From JBKECO01 sp047974745 (GTDB lineage Bacteria; Bacillota; Clostridia; Lachnospirales; Lachnospiraceae), in assembly GCA_047974745.1 (NCBI GenBank), contig JBKECO010000066.1:1-50677 (forward strand): DNA of 50,677 nucleotides, written 5' to 3'. The notes under the pieces are model-generated. The model made no database searches. It saw only the letters and a program-made list of their open reading frames with translations, and was not told the origin of the DNA. The translations under genes were made by a program, and so were the position numbers. Within the stretch, counting starts at the first letter, position 1, and each line of letters starts with the position of its first letter. Of this stretch, positions 24,191-31,867 are shown piece by piece.

Positions 24191-25117
24191 ATGAATTACA
24201 CCTATATTTTAAAATGCAGTGATAATTCCTATTATACAGGCTGGACAAATCAGCTGACGGAACGAATACAGAACCATAATCAAAAAAAAGGTGCAAAATA
24301 CACAAAAGCCAGATTGCCTGTAAAATTGGTTTTTTTCCAGAGCTTTTTAACAAAAAAAGAAGCGATGCAACGGGAAGCACAGATCAAGACCTTAAGCAGA
24401 AAGAAGAAAGAGTCTCTGATACACGATAGAACAGTCAATGAGAATTTGTGGAGCGAAGAAATGAGAGAGAAAAGGCTGACAGAACTGACGGAGAACAGAC
24501 ATATTAAAGGTGTTACCAAACTGACAGAGAATCCCTTTTTAAATCTTTACGATATTGATGCCAGAGATCAGAAGTCGAATCCATTTCACTATTATTTTGC
24601 TTCCAGAAATAAGGAGTCCCAGATCAAATTGCGCACCCACGAACTAGCGCCGGAAGGGATTGTCATATATGCGGTAAAAAAGGGAAAAGAAGACAAACTC
24701 GTTATGGTGCGTCAATACCGTTATCCGATGGATGACTACATCTATGAGCTTCCAGCTGGACTGATTGATGGAGGAGAAACGGCGGCGGAGGCATCGGCCA
24801 GAGAATTAAAGGAAGAGACGGGATATTTGTTCAGTGAATATACAGAAGGGGAAATCAGCCTGAGACGTCCTTTTTATATGGCGCAAGGCTTGACGGATGA
24901 GACATCCTCCACGGTATTTGGATGGGCCGGAAAGAAACAAAAACGAGAACTTGAAGACAGCGAAGACATGGAGGTGCTTCTGGTCAACAGAAAAAAGGCA
25001 GAGCAGATCTTACGAAAAGAGCGCGTATCTCTTCGTGCAGCCTTTTTGCTGACATTGTTCATTCTTACACCGGAAGGTTCGCCATTTGCTTTCCTTGACA
25101 AGGATGGCAAAAGCTGA
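24191..25117 (+). CDS. GIY-YIG endonuclease domain fused to Nudix hydrolase
   Basis: This 308-residue two-domain protein begins with a UPF0213/YhbQ-type GIY-YIG domain at residues 1-80: YTYILKCSDNSYYTGWTN carries the YIL and YTG forms of the motif, and KKGAKYTKARLPV and AMQREAQIKTLSR follow. After a charged linker (81-110), residues 120-300 form a Nudix hydrolase of the ADP-ribose pyrophosphatase kind. Its box GLIDGGE-x7-RELKEETGY at 190-212 matches the consensus fully. Usually these are separate proteins. GGAG (24450-24453) lies 7 bases before an in-frame ATG at 24461 (Met91), so the Nudix half could also be made alone. It lies 14 bases behind rsmA. The combined role is unknown. Confidence 0.88.
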   Translation: MNYTYILKCSDNSYYTGWTNQLTERIQNHNQKKGAKYTKARLPVKLVFFQSFLTKKEAMQREAQIKTLSRKKKESLIHDRTVNENLWSEEMREKRLTELTENRHIKGVTKLTENPFLNLYDIDARDQKSNPFHYYFASRNKESQIKLRTHELAPEGIVIYAVKKGKEDKLVMVRQYRYPMDDYIYELPAGLIDGGETAAEASARELKEETGYLFSEYTEGEISLRRPFYMAQGLTDETSSTVFGWAGKKQKRELEDSEDMEVLLVNRKKAEQILRKERVSLRAAFLLTLFILTPEGSPFAFLDKDGKS

Positions 25118-25158
25118 TATAATTATGAAGATTTGCCGCTATACGGATAAAATGAGTG

Positions 25159-25188
25159 AAAGTGCAGGTTACCATCCCGCACTTTTTT
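25159..25188 (+). terminator. Terminator after the GIY-YIG-Nudix gene
   Basis: AAAGTGC (25159-25165) pairs with GCACTTT (25179-25185). Inner GG/CC pairs continue the stem around a bulge, and a T-run follows. It ends the rsmA transcript. Confidence 0.82.
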
Positions 25189-25229
25189 AATTGCAATAGA
25201 AAACATATATTTTTTATTCAATTAAAATT

Positions 25230-25267
25230 TTCCAGAGTGTTCCCCGGAGGAACCTTTTCATCTGGAA
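25230..25267 (+). promoter_or_regulatory. Structured leader upstream of the DEAD-box helicase
   Basis: TTCCAGA (25230-25236) pairs with TCTGGAA (25261-25267), and inside it GTTCC (25239-25243) pairs with GGAAC (25249-25253). The rest of the 210-base leader up to 25401 shows no known riboswitch. Long structured leaders are common before RNA helicase genes; autoregulation or cold control is only a guess. Confidence 0.4.
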
Positions 25268-25401
25268 TTAATATCTTAGCGATTTAAATAAATTCGAGTA
25301 GAAATGCTGCTTTTGGTTGTTGGGGACATAGGGAGCATTTGATTGGCTTTTATGATCCGTAAGCAAATACGAACAATGAAAACAGATTCGAAAGGAATTA
25401 T

Positions 25402-26997
25402 ATGGAAACAATCAGATTTGACGAACTTGATCTCATGCCTGAACTTCTTCGCGGAGTGCAGAAAATGGGATTTGAAGAAGCCACACCGATACAGACACAG
25501 GCTATTCCTGCGGTAATGACTGGACAGGATATTATAGGACAGGCGCAGACAGGAACTGGAAAAACAGCTGCATTCGGGATACCCGTACTGCAGAAAGTGG
25601 ATACGGATACGAAGAGGACCCAGGTCATTATCCTCTCACCTACCAGAGAGCTGGCTATTCAGGTATCAGAAGAAATCCGTGAACTGAGCCACTTTATGCA
25701 TGGAGTTAAAATATTACCGGTCTATGGCGGACAGGATATCAATAAGCAGATCCGTTCCCTAAAAAGCGGGGTACAGATCATTGTTGGAACACCGGGACGT
25801 GTCATGGATCATCTTAGAAGAAAGACGATCCGCTGTGAAGAAGTACATACGATTGTCCTTGATGAAGCGGACGAGATGCTCAACATGGGATTCCGCGAGG
25901 ACATTGAGACGATTCTGGAATATATTCCAGGAGAACATCAAACCGTTCTTTTCTCTGCGACCATGCCAAAACCGATCCTGGATATTACAAAAAAATTCCA
26001 GAAAGATGCGATTACGATCAAGGTAGTGAAAAAAGAACTGACGGTTCCGAATATCGAGCAGTTCTACTATGATGTAAAGAGAAAAGATAAGGTGGAAGTT
26101 CTCTCCAGACTTCTGGACTTCTATGATCCGAAAGTATCGATCGTGTTTTGTAATACAAAGCGCGGGGTCGACGAGCTCACGCAGGAACTAAAGGACAGAG
26201 GATATTTTGCAGAAGGTCTTCATGGAGATATGAAGCAGATGCAGAGAGACCGTGTCATGTCCAACTTCAGAAAAGGAAAAACAGAGATCCTCATAGCGAC
26301 CGATGTGGCAGCCCGGGGTATCGACGTGGATGATGTTGAGGCTGTATTCAATTACGACCTCCCACAGGATGATGAGTACTATGTACATAGAATTGGACGT
26401 ACTGGTCGTGCCGGCAGATCCGGAAAAGCATTCAGCTTTGTAAAAGGCAAGGAAGTCTACAAGCTAAAAGATATCATGCGATATTGCAAAACAAAGATCC
26501 TGGCTCAGCCGATTCCTTCCTCGGTTGATGTTGCTCAGATCAAAGCAGAAAAAGTCTTTGAAAAGATCACGACGATTATTGAAGAAGAAGATCTGCGAGA
26601 GATGATCAATTATATTGATCAGAAGGTGAATGAGACGGATGTGACAGCGATTGAAATTGCAGCCGCCCTGTTAAAGCAATTCTCAGGCGGTGTGCAGACG
26701 ACAGTTGCTACAGAAATTCCAGGTGGTTTCGACTTTACGAACACTGGTGCAGAGGATGGAATGGTTAGACTTTTCATCAATATCGGAAAAAAACAGAGAG
26801 TAAAGCCAGGTGATATTCTCGGAGCCATTGCAGGAGAATCAGGAATGCCGGGAAATCTCGTTGGAGCCATCGATATGTATGATAAATACACCTTTGTAGA
26901 AGTTCCGAGCGAATATGGCAAAGAAGTGCTGGAGGCTATGAAGACAGCAAAGATCAAAGGAAACTCGATCAATGTAGAACCAGCAAATACAAAATAA
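25402..26997 (+). CDS. deaD: DEAD-box ATP-dependent RNA helicase with DbpA-like RNA-binding domain
   Basis: This 531-residue RNA helicase is likely active in ribosome assembly or cold adaptation. The Q motif is near 25-32 (ATPIQTQAIP), motif I is AQTGTGKT (48-55), Ia is PTRELAIQ, Ib is GTPGRV, II is DEAD (154-157), and III is SAT. In the second lobe, motif V is ATDVAARGIDVDDV and VI is HRIGRTGRAG. Residues from about 455 form the C-terminal DbpA-type RNA-binding domain (RLFINIGKKQRVKPGDIL). The architecture fits DeaD/CsdA. It starts with ATG after AAAGGAA and is followed by a terminator. It is a single gene with a long leader. Confidence 0.94.
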   Translation: METIRFDELDLMPELLRGVQKMGFEEATPIQTQAIPAVMTGQDIIGQAQTGTGKTAAFGIPVLQKVDTDTKRTQVIILSPTRELAIQVSEEIRELSHFMHGVKILPVYGGQDINKQIRSLKSGVQIIVGTPGRVMDHLRRKTIRCEEVHTIVLDEADEMLNMGFREDIETILEYIPGEHQTVLFSATMPKPILDITKKFQKDAITIKVVKKELTVPNIEQFYYDVKRKDKVEVLSRLLDFYDPKVSIVFCNTKRGVDELTQELKDRGYFAEGLHGDMKQMQRDRVMSNFRKGKTEILIATDVAARGIDVDDVEAVFNYDLPQDDEYYVHRIGRTGRAGRSGKAFSFVKGKEVYKLKDIMRYCKTKILAQPIPSSVDVAQIKAEKVFEKITTIIEEEDLREMINYIDQKVNETDVTAIEIAAALLKQFSGGVQTTVATEIPGGFDFTNTGAEDGMVRLFINIGKKQRVKPGDILGAIAGESGMPGNLVGAIDMYDKYTFVEVPSEYGKEVLEAMKTAKIKGNSINVEPANTK

Positions 26998-27023
26998 TAA
27001 GATTGAAATATCATTTTTTTAGG

Positions 27024-27075
27024 GAAGACAAAGCACTGACAGCCGGAAGGTGGATGTGTCAAGTCTTCTTTTTTT
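27024..27075 (+). terminator. Terminator of the DEAD-box helicase gene
   Basis: GAAGAC (27024-27029) pairs with GTCTTC (27063-27068), and TGACA (27037-27041) pairs with TGTCA (27057-27061) inside it. Seven T residues follow. Confidence 0.75.
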
Positions 27076-27175
27076 GAAGAAAAGAATAGAAAGTTCAATT
27101 TCAACAGAAAAAACAAAAAAATAAAGTATAATAATGGTAGGGTGACATGTCCGTATTGAAAATCGGAGGAAACAG

Positions 27176-27598
27176 ATGGTCAGTTTTACGAACGAATTAA
27201 CAGTTGATGAATTTAATGCCCTGCGCTATGCAGTTGGCTGGAAAACAATGGAACAGGAGAAAGCGGTGGAGGTACTTGGAAAATCGGTATTCACCACCGT
27301 AGCAAGAATTGATAACAGAGCAATTGGTATGGGAAGAGTTATCTCTGCAAACAGTTTTGAAGCATCCATATTTGATGTTGCTGTAGAACCCGAACTGCAA
27401 GGACAGGGTATTGGTGGTCAGATCATGAACCAGATCATGAATTATCTGGAAGCATCCCTGGACAAAAATCAGCTGATGATGGTTAATCTTCTGGCGGCAC
27501 AAGGAAAAGAGGGATTCTATAGAAAATATGGATTCGTGGAAAAACCAATGGAAGGAAAGGGTATAGGTATGATCAAATATATCCAAAGAATAGGTTAG
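27176..27598 (+). CDS. GNAT-family N-acetyltransferase
   Basis: This 140-residue acetyltransferase shows the acetyl-CoA loop of motif A as VEPELQGQGIGGQIMNQ, with the preceding strand SIFDVAV. The C-terminal motif B is GFYRKYGFVEKP, the usual xFYxKxGF pattern. It is a compact single-domain protein, and the substrate cannot be told. It starts with ATG after CGGAGG, with a -10-like TATAAT about 45 bases upstream. It is a single gene between two terminators. Confidence 0.88.
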   Translation: MVSFTNELTVDEFNALRYAVGWKTMEQEKAVEVLGKSVFTTVARIDNRAIGMGRVISANSFEASIFDVAVEPELQGQGIGGQIMNQIMNYLEASLDKNQLMMVNLLAAQGKEGFYRKYGFVEKPMEGKGIGMIKYIQRIG

Positions 27599-27629
27599 GA
27601 AGTCAGAACACATAGTTTTCCAAAAAAAT

Positions 27630-27659
27630 GCAGCCGAGTGGGGGGACTCGGCTGCTTTA
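27630..27659 (+). terminator. Strong hairpin after the acetyltransferase gene
   Basis: GCAGCCGAGT (27630-27639) pairs perfectly with ACTCGGCTGC (27646-27655) around a six-G loop, then TTTAT. The stem is very stable but the T-run is short. Confidence 0.75.
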
Positions 27660-27673
27660 TAAGGGGAGAGTTT

Positions 27674-27706
27674 ATGAAAAAAATTGTTTATCAGTTCTTC
27701 ATCTGA
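27674..27706 (+). CDS. Possible ten-codon ORF, MKKIVYQFFI
   Basis: Directly behind the G-loop hairpin, AAGGGGAG (27661-27668) sits 5 bases before an ATG that opens a ten-codon frame ending in TGA. The ribosome binding site is better than chance, and the product looks like the start of a cut signal peptide. It may be the remnant of a lost secreted protein, a leader peptide or a coincidence. Nothing else can be read in the 113 bases before the lipoprotein gene. Confidence 0.25.
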   Translation: MKKIVYQFFI

Positions 27707-27819
27707 TATTTCATATTATAACGACCAAATGTGAAACAAATTTGACGGAGTATTGAATAAACTGTGTTCAAAAAATAAAGGAATTATAAACTTGCAGTAG
27801 AAAGATCAGAGGTGGATAA

Positions 27820-28788
27820 ATGAAAAAAAGAAGGATCCCAATACTATTAATACTTTCTATATTCCTGATTTCCTGTAGTACAGAAGCTAGTACTTCATCG
27901 GAGTCAGAGTCAGGGCAAGAAACAGAAACGACATCTCAAAGGATAACAGATTTGGATTCGGAGTCAGAGATAGATGGAAACGAAGAAACAGCAAATTCCA
28001 ATACGATTTCATTTTCAGGCTATGCTGGTACGATCAATGTACAGATTCCTGATGGATGGACCAGTATTTCACTGCCAAGTCAGGAGGAGAATGGTTCTTA
28101 TTCGATTCAGTTTTACCCGGATCAGGTTGAAGATGGATTTGTAACCTTGGCATATATGGATACCTTCGGGGTGTGCGGAACGGGACTGGAGTCAGAGAAT
28201 ATTGCGCTTTCAGGTGATCAGGCAACAGTGGGAACCTATGATGGACACACATATTGGGACTATATCAGTTACAGTGGAAAAAATCAGGGACTGGTAGCCC
28301 AAACTAACAATGTCGAAAGCTGGTGGGAGGAATATGCGGAAGAAGTAATGGATATCCTCGATACAGCATTCCTTGAGACAGAAGAAGCTGCGAAGAATAC
28401 AAAAGACCCATTTTATTATACAAGTATCGACGAATTGGGATTGTCACTAAATATCGACAGCATCAGACCAACGGGAGCAGATCTATATTTTTTACAATAT
28501 GATGGATCACCAAAGGGCAGCCTTCAATATGGAGATTACTTCATTGTCGAGAAAAAGGAAAATGGAAACTGGATAGAAGCGCCATTGGTGGCGGAGGGGG
28601 GAGCCGCATTCACAGACGTGGCATATCAGATCACAAACGATGGTACAACGTCGTTCATAACAGATTGGGAATGGCTGTATGGAGCATTGGCACCAGGTGA
28701 ATACAGAGCAGGTAAGGAAGTTCTGGATTTCACGGAAACAGGGGTTTTTGATACCTATAGGATCTATGTGTATTTTACAGTAAACTAA
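27820..28788 (+). CDS. Lipoprotein with C-terminal Ig-like (Big_14-type) domain
   Basis: This 322-residue exported lipoprotein has a signal peptide ending in LISCS, the lipobox Cys being near residue 19. A Ser/Glu/Thr-rich linker runs to about 65. A middle domain contains IQVPDGW-like text (VQIPDGWTSISLPS). The C-terminal ~120 residues are predicted beta strands with YFIVEKKENGNWIEAP, WEWLYGALAPGEYRAGKE and YRIYVYFTV. The last part resembles the bacterial Ig-like domain family common in Clostridia; the family name is from memory. The function is unknown, perhaps surface binding. It starts with ATG after GAGGTGG and is a single gene. Confidence 0.8.
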   Translation: MKKRRIPILLILSIFLISCSTEASTSSESESGQETETTSQRITDLDSESEIDGNEETANSNTISFSGYAGTINVQIPDGWTSISLPSQEENGSYSIQFYPDQVEDGFVTLAYMDTFGVCGTGLESENIALSGDQATVGTYDGHTYWDYISYSGKNQGLVAQTNNVESWWEEYAEEVMDILDTAFLETEEAAKNTKDPFYYTSIDELGLSLNIDSIRPTGADLYFLQYDGSPKGSLQYGDYFIVEKKENGNWIEAPLVAEGGAAFTDVAYQITNDGTTSFITDWEWLYGALAPGEYRAGKEVLDFTETGVFDTYRIYVYFTVN

Positions 28789-28835
28789 ATCAGTCGAATA
28801 AAAATCAAAATGCAAAGCAGAGTGACACCTACAGG

Positions 28836-29171
28836 GTGATTTGCTATCATTCTCATAGAATTTATGCATGTAATCTTTTTTACCAGAACAAAATATATGG
28901 TCTGCCGATTGTTCTGACAATCGTTTTGATGATCCTTACCGGACTTGTGATTGGAATACTAGTCGTAATTTTCCAGGATGCAGGAAAAACCATGACCAAA
29001 AGACAAAAGTCACAGACCAAGTACGGATGAACAAATCAAAATAACTCGGCGCTTTCGATCTAGAGACTGCTTAAAGACACTTGTCATGACTACAGCTTCG
29101 AAAATGCGGTCACGATTGTCACGGAGGAAATACAGCAATGCGGGAAAAATTGGGAGTATACTCATGTATGA
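28836..29171 (+). pseudogene. Broken single-pass membrane protein gene with two in-frame stops
   Basis: A frame from GTG 28836 gives 64 codons with one clear membrane helix, LPIVLTIVLMILTGLVIGIL, ending in TGA at 29028. In the same frame, after TGA and a TAG near 29060, the text continues as LLKDTCHDYSFENAVTIVTE and then EIQQCGKNWEYTHV to a TGA at 29169. The helix plus a soluble tail read like one small membrane-anchored protein, possibly a DUF302-like domain, interrupted by two stops. The start lacks a good ribosome binding site. The stops could also separate two unrelated fragments. It overlaps the next gene's start by 8 bases. Confidence 0.45.
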
Positions 29172-30042
29172 ATTGATACAGGTCGCTGAAAATAGTTATT
29201 ACATACAGAGTCCGGCTAAAATCGGACTGGTAAGACTGACAGAAAAAGATGTCTGTCTGATCGATAGTGGAAATGACAAAGATGCCGGACGAAAGGTGCG
29301 GCAGATCTTAGAAGAAAATAATTGGTCACTGAAAATGATCTGTAACACACATTCTAACGCAGACCATATTGGTGGAAACCAGTATTTGCAAAAGCAGACA
29401 GGTTGTATGATCTATGCGCCGGGAATAGAATGTGATTTTACAAGACATCCAAGCTTAGAACCGAGTTTTCTTTATGGAGGATTCCCGCCAAATGATCTGC
29501 GGCATAAATTTCTGATGGCGCAGGAAAGTGAGGCCATATATTTGTCAGAGACAGCTCTACCAAAAACACTGAAAAAGATTCCCCTGCAGGGACACTTTTT
29601 TGATATGGTCGGATTTCGGACTCAGGACGATGTTGTGTATCTGGCAGATTGTCTGTTCAGTGAAGAAAGTCTGAACAAATATCAAATCAGTTTTCTTTAT
29701 GATGTAAAATCCTACCTTGAAACATTGGGTCGAGTCAAAAATATGGAAGCAAAGCTATTCATTCCATCCCATGCAGACCCGACCGATCATATTGCACCCT
29801 TGGCTCAAAAAAATATTGACAAGGTCAATGAAATTGCGGAGAAGATCACAGACCTATGCAAGGAACCGATTAATTTTGAAAAAATACTGCAGCAGCTTTT
29901 TACCGATTATCATCTGAATATGAATTTTGAGCAGAATGTACTTGTAGGCAGTACTGTGCGTTCCTATCTTTCCTGGCTCAGGGATCTGGGGAAGATCGCC
30001 CCTTTCTTTGAAGTTAATATGTTATTGTGGAAGCGGATCTAG
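29164..30042 (+). CDS. Metallo-beta-lactamase-fold hydrolase
   Basis: This 292-residue MBL-fold protein has its metal motif at residues 63-68 as HSNADH, where the second His of the usual HxHxDH is Asn. Later ligands are visible as YLADCLF and IPSHADP. A C-terminal helical region follows (about 215-292). The ATG at 29164 is chosen because GGGAG precedes it by 7 bases and the fold's first strand starts there; an ATG at 29086 in frame adds a basic, unlikely extension. The substrate is unknown. The altered metal site suggests one metal or a different ligand set. It may be transcribed with the XRE gene 116 bases downstream. Confidence 0.82.
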   Translation: MYELIQVAENSYYIQSPAKIGLVRLTEKDVCLIDSGNDKDAGRKVRQILEENNWSLKMICNTHSNADHIGGNQYLQKQTGCMIYAPGIECDFTRHPSLEPSFLYGGFPPNDLRHKFLMAQESEAIYLSETALPKTLKKIPLQGHFFDMVGFRTQDDVVYLADCLFSEESLNKYQISFLYDVKSYLETLGRVKNMEAKLFIPSHADPTDHIAPLAQKNIDKVNEIAEKITDLCKEPINFEKILQQLFTDYHLNMNFEQNVLVGSTVRSYLSWLRDLGKIAPFFEVNMLLWKRI

Positions 30043-30158
30043 TATGGAAAGAGTGCAAAATGCAACCATCAGGTGACAAATTTTACAGTTGACTTGCTGG
30101 ATATAATCTGGTTTCATTTGGTATGATTTGATAAATGAACAGAGAGGAAGGTAGCAGA

Positions 30159-31148
30159 ATGATATTGTCAGAAAAAATAAGTTCCCTTAGAAAGAGAAAT
30201 GGATGGTCCCAGGAAGACTTGGCAGAAATGATAAATGTTTCAAGACAGTCTGTGTCAAAATGGGAGAGCGGAACGTCCATACCAGACCTGGAAAAAATAC
30301 TCGTGCTTAGCAAAATCTTTGAGGTAAGCACAGATTACTTGCTGAAAGATGATGTGGATTCTTTTACTCCACAAGAAGATAAATATGAGGGCAGAGAAGA
30401 ACTGTGTAAAGTTTCACTTGAAGAGGCAAATCAGTATATGGATCTCACAAAAATGACAGCAAAACGGTTCGCATTAGGTGCCATGCTTTATGTGCTGTCA
30501 CCGATCTGCCTTGTCTTACTGGCAGGGATGCAAGAATATGGAAAAATATCATTGACAGAGGACCAGGCCGCAGGCTTTGGGATCGTCGTACTAATTACGA
30601 TCGTTGCAATTGCTACAGGGATCATGATATCAACAGGAATGCGAATGTCTAAGTTTGAGTATCTGGAAAAAGATGTTTTTTCACTGGCATATGGAGCCCA
30701 GGGAGTGGTGGAAAAAAGGAAAGATAGTTTTGAACCCTCTTACAGGACTTGTATCGTAGTTGGCGTAATGGGATGTATTGTAGGCGTGATTCCAATTATG
30801 ATTGCGATGGGATTTGAAGCAGAGGACATAATTTTCATTTATTGTACAGCTCTGATTTTAATCCTGATATCCATATCCGTTTACTTATTTGTATGGTCCG
30901 GAACGATAAACAGTACTTTTGAAGTACTACTGCAGGAGGGCAGCTACACACAGGAGAAAAAGAGAGTGAACAAAAAAACATCATTCTTTCCTGGGATCTA
31001 CTGGTGTGCAATCGTTGCATTATATTTGGGAGTCAGCTTATATTCCAATAAGTGGGGAATTACCTGGATCATATGGCCAGTTGCATCACTGCTCTTTGTA
31101 TCGTTAATGGGGCTGATTGAATTTATAATGCGAGATAAATCGGCATAA
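30159..31148 (+). CDS. XRE-family transcriptional regulator with membrane-spanning C-terminus
   Basis: This 329-residue protein has an N-terminal helix-turn-helix (residues 1-65, WSQEDLAEMINVSRQSVSKW is typical of the Xre/Cro family, followed by YLLKDD). The C-terminal two thirds contain about six hydrophobic segments, for example AMLYVLSPICLVLLAGM and CIVVGVMGCIVGVIPIM. Such membrane-tethered XRE regulators are common in Clostridia, and their signals are mostly unknown. The ATG at 30159 follows GAGGAAGG; an ATG 24 bases earlier lies ahead of that site. No target operator can be named. Confidence 0.87.
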   Translation: MILSEKISSLRKRNGWSQEDLAEMINVSRQSVSKWESGTSIPDLEKILVLSKIFEVSTDYLLKDDVDSFTPQEDKYEGREELCKVSLEEANQYMDLTKMTAKRFALGAMLYVLSPICLVLLAGMQEYGKISLTEDQAAGFGIVVLITIVAIATGIMISTGMRMSKFEYLEKDVFSLAYGAQGVVEKRKDSFEPSYRTCIVVGVMGCIVGVIPIMIAMGFEAEDIIFIYCTALILILISISVYLFVWSGTINSTFEVLLQEGSYTQEKKRVNKKTSFFPGIYWCAIVALYLGVSLYSNKWGITWIIWPVASLLFVSLMGLIEFIMRDKSA

Positions 31149-31170
31149 AGATAACGCATTCGTCGATAAC

Positions 31171-31199
31171 TTGTAAATTCTGCATCTTTGTTGTATAGT
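31171..31199 (+). promoter_or_regulatory. Promoter of the queT transcript
   Basis: TTGTAA (31171-31176), 17 bases, TATAGT (31194-31199). Transcription should begin near 31206. A small hairpin, CTGCTC/GAGCAG near 31210-31233, lies between the start and the riboswitch. Confidence 0.75.
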
Positions 31200-31243
31200 A
31201 TCAAGTGCACTGCTCGACTGTGAAGAGAGCAGCAGTGAAAAGA

Positions 31244-31285
31244 GTGTGTTCGAAACCTTCCACACGTAAAACAAAACTAAAGGAG
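31244..31285 (+). promoter_or_regulatory. preQ1-I riboswitch
   Basis: Stem P1 is GTGTG (31244-31248) with CACAC (31261-31265), enclosing the 12-base loop TTCGAAACCTTC. The A-rich tail GTAAAACAAAACTAAAGGAG follows. Stem, loop length, A-rich tail and the AACTAA-GGAG ending match the preQ1-I class, where the tail folds back on the loop as an H-type pseudoknot. The tail contains the ribosome binding site of queT, so control of translation by sequestering GGAG is the natural reading. Confidence 0.88.
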
Positions 31286-31294
31286 AATAATTTC

Positions 31295-31789
31295 ATGAGA
31301 AACAAAAATGTAAGATTTATCACACAGGCGGCCATGATTGCGGCACTGTATGTGGTACTGACACTGTTTGCCAACTCACTGGGTCTTGCGAGTTATGCGA
31401 TACAAGTGAGATTTTCAGAGGCGCTGACGATCCTCCCATTTTTTACGGCAGCAGCCATTCCCGGACTCTGGGTCGGATGCGTACTTGCAAATCTATTGAC
31501 AGGAAGTATGCCACTGGATATTGTATTTGGGAGCCTGGCAACACTGATCGGAGCGATCGGAACCTATATGCTTCGCAGAAATAAATGGATGGCACCCATT
31601 CCGCCCATTGTGGCAAATACGCTGATCGTGCCTCTGATTCTAGCATTTGTATATCAGTTCGAAGGCTCGATTCCTTATTTCATGGTAACCGTTGGAATTG
31701 GCGAGCTTATATCCTGCGGCATATTGGGGATGATATTACTACAAGTGATGAATAAGTATAAAGCTGTGATTTTTAACATCGAAAAATAG
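31295..31789 (+). CDS. queT: QueT-family transporter (queuosine precursor uptake)
   Basis: This 164-residue membrane protein has five or six helices. RFITQAAMIAALYVVLTLF at the N-terminus and LTGSMPLDIVFGSLATLIG in the middle are typical of the QueT (COG4708) family, thought to be the substrate-binding component of an ECF-type importer for preQ1/preQ0-like precursors. The ATG at 31295 follows the riboswitch-borne AAAGGAG; an ATG at 31205 in frame would place the riboswitch inside the gene and is rejected. The preQ1-I riboswitch strongly supports the assignment. No other queuosine genes lie in the window, so the cell may rely on salvage. Confidence 0.93.
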   Translation: MRNKNVRFITQAAMIAALYVVLTLFANSLGLASYAIQVRFSEALTILPFFTAAAIPGLWVGCVLANLLTGSMPLDIVFGSLATLIGAIGTYMLRRNKWMAPIPPIVANTLIVPLILAFVYQFEGSIPYFMVTVGIGELISCGILGMILLQVMNKYKAVIFNIEK

Positions 31790-31796
31790 GAAAAAT

Positions 31797-31835
31797 AAAG
31801 AAGTGATAAGGTGGTAAGCCTCATCACTTCTTTTT
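31797..31835. terminator. Bidirectional terminator between queT and rubrerythrin
   Basis: AAAGAAGTGAT (31797-31807) pairs with ATCACTTCTTT (31823-31833), with inner AGG/CCT pairs and T-rich flanks. It serves queT on the plus strand and may serve the minus-strand rubrerythrin. Confidence 0.82.
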
Positions 31836-31867
31836 ACGAAGGATTGAATACGAAGGTATTCCAAAAA

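Noticed and set aside
31205..31294. N-terminal extension of QueT from ATG 31205
   Set aside because: It would run through the riboswitch, is basic and unlike the family, and has no ribosome binding site.
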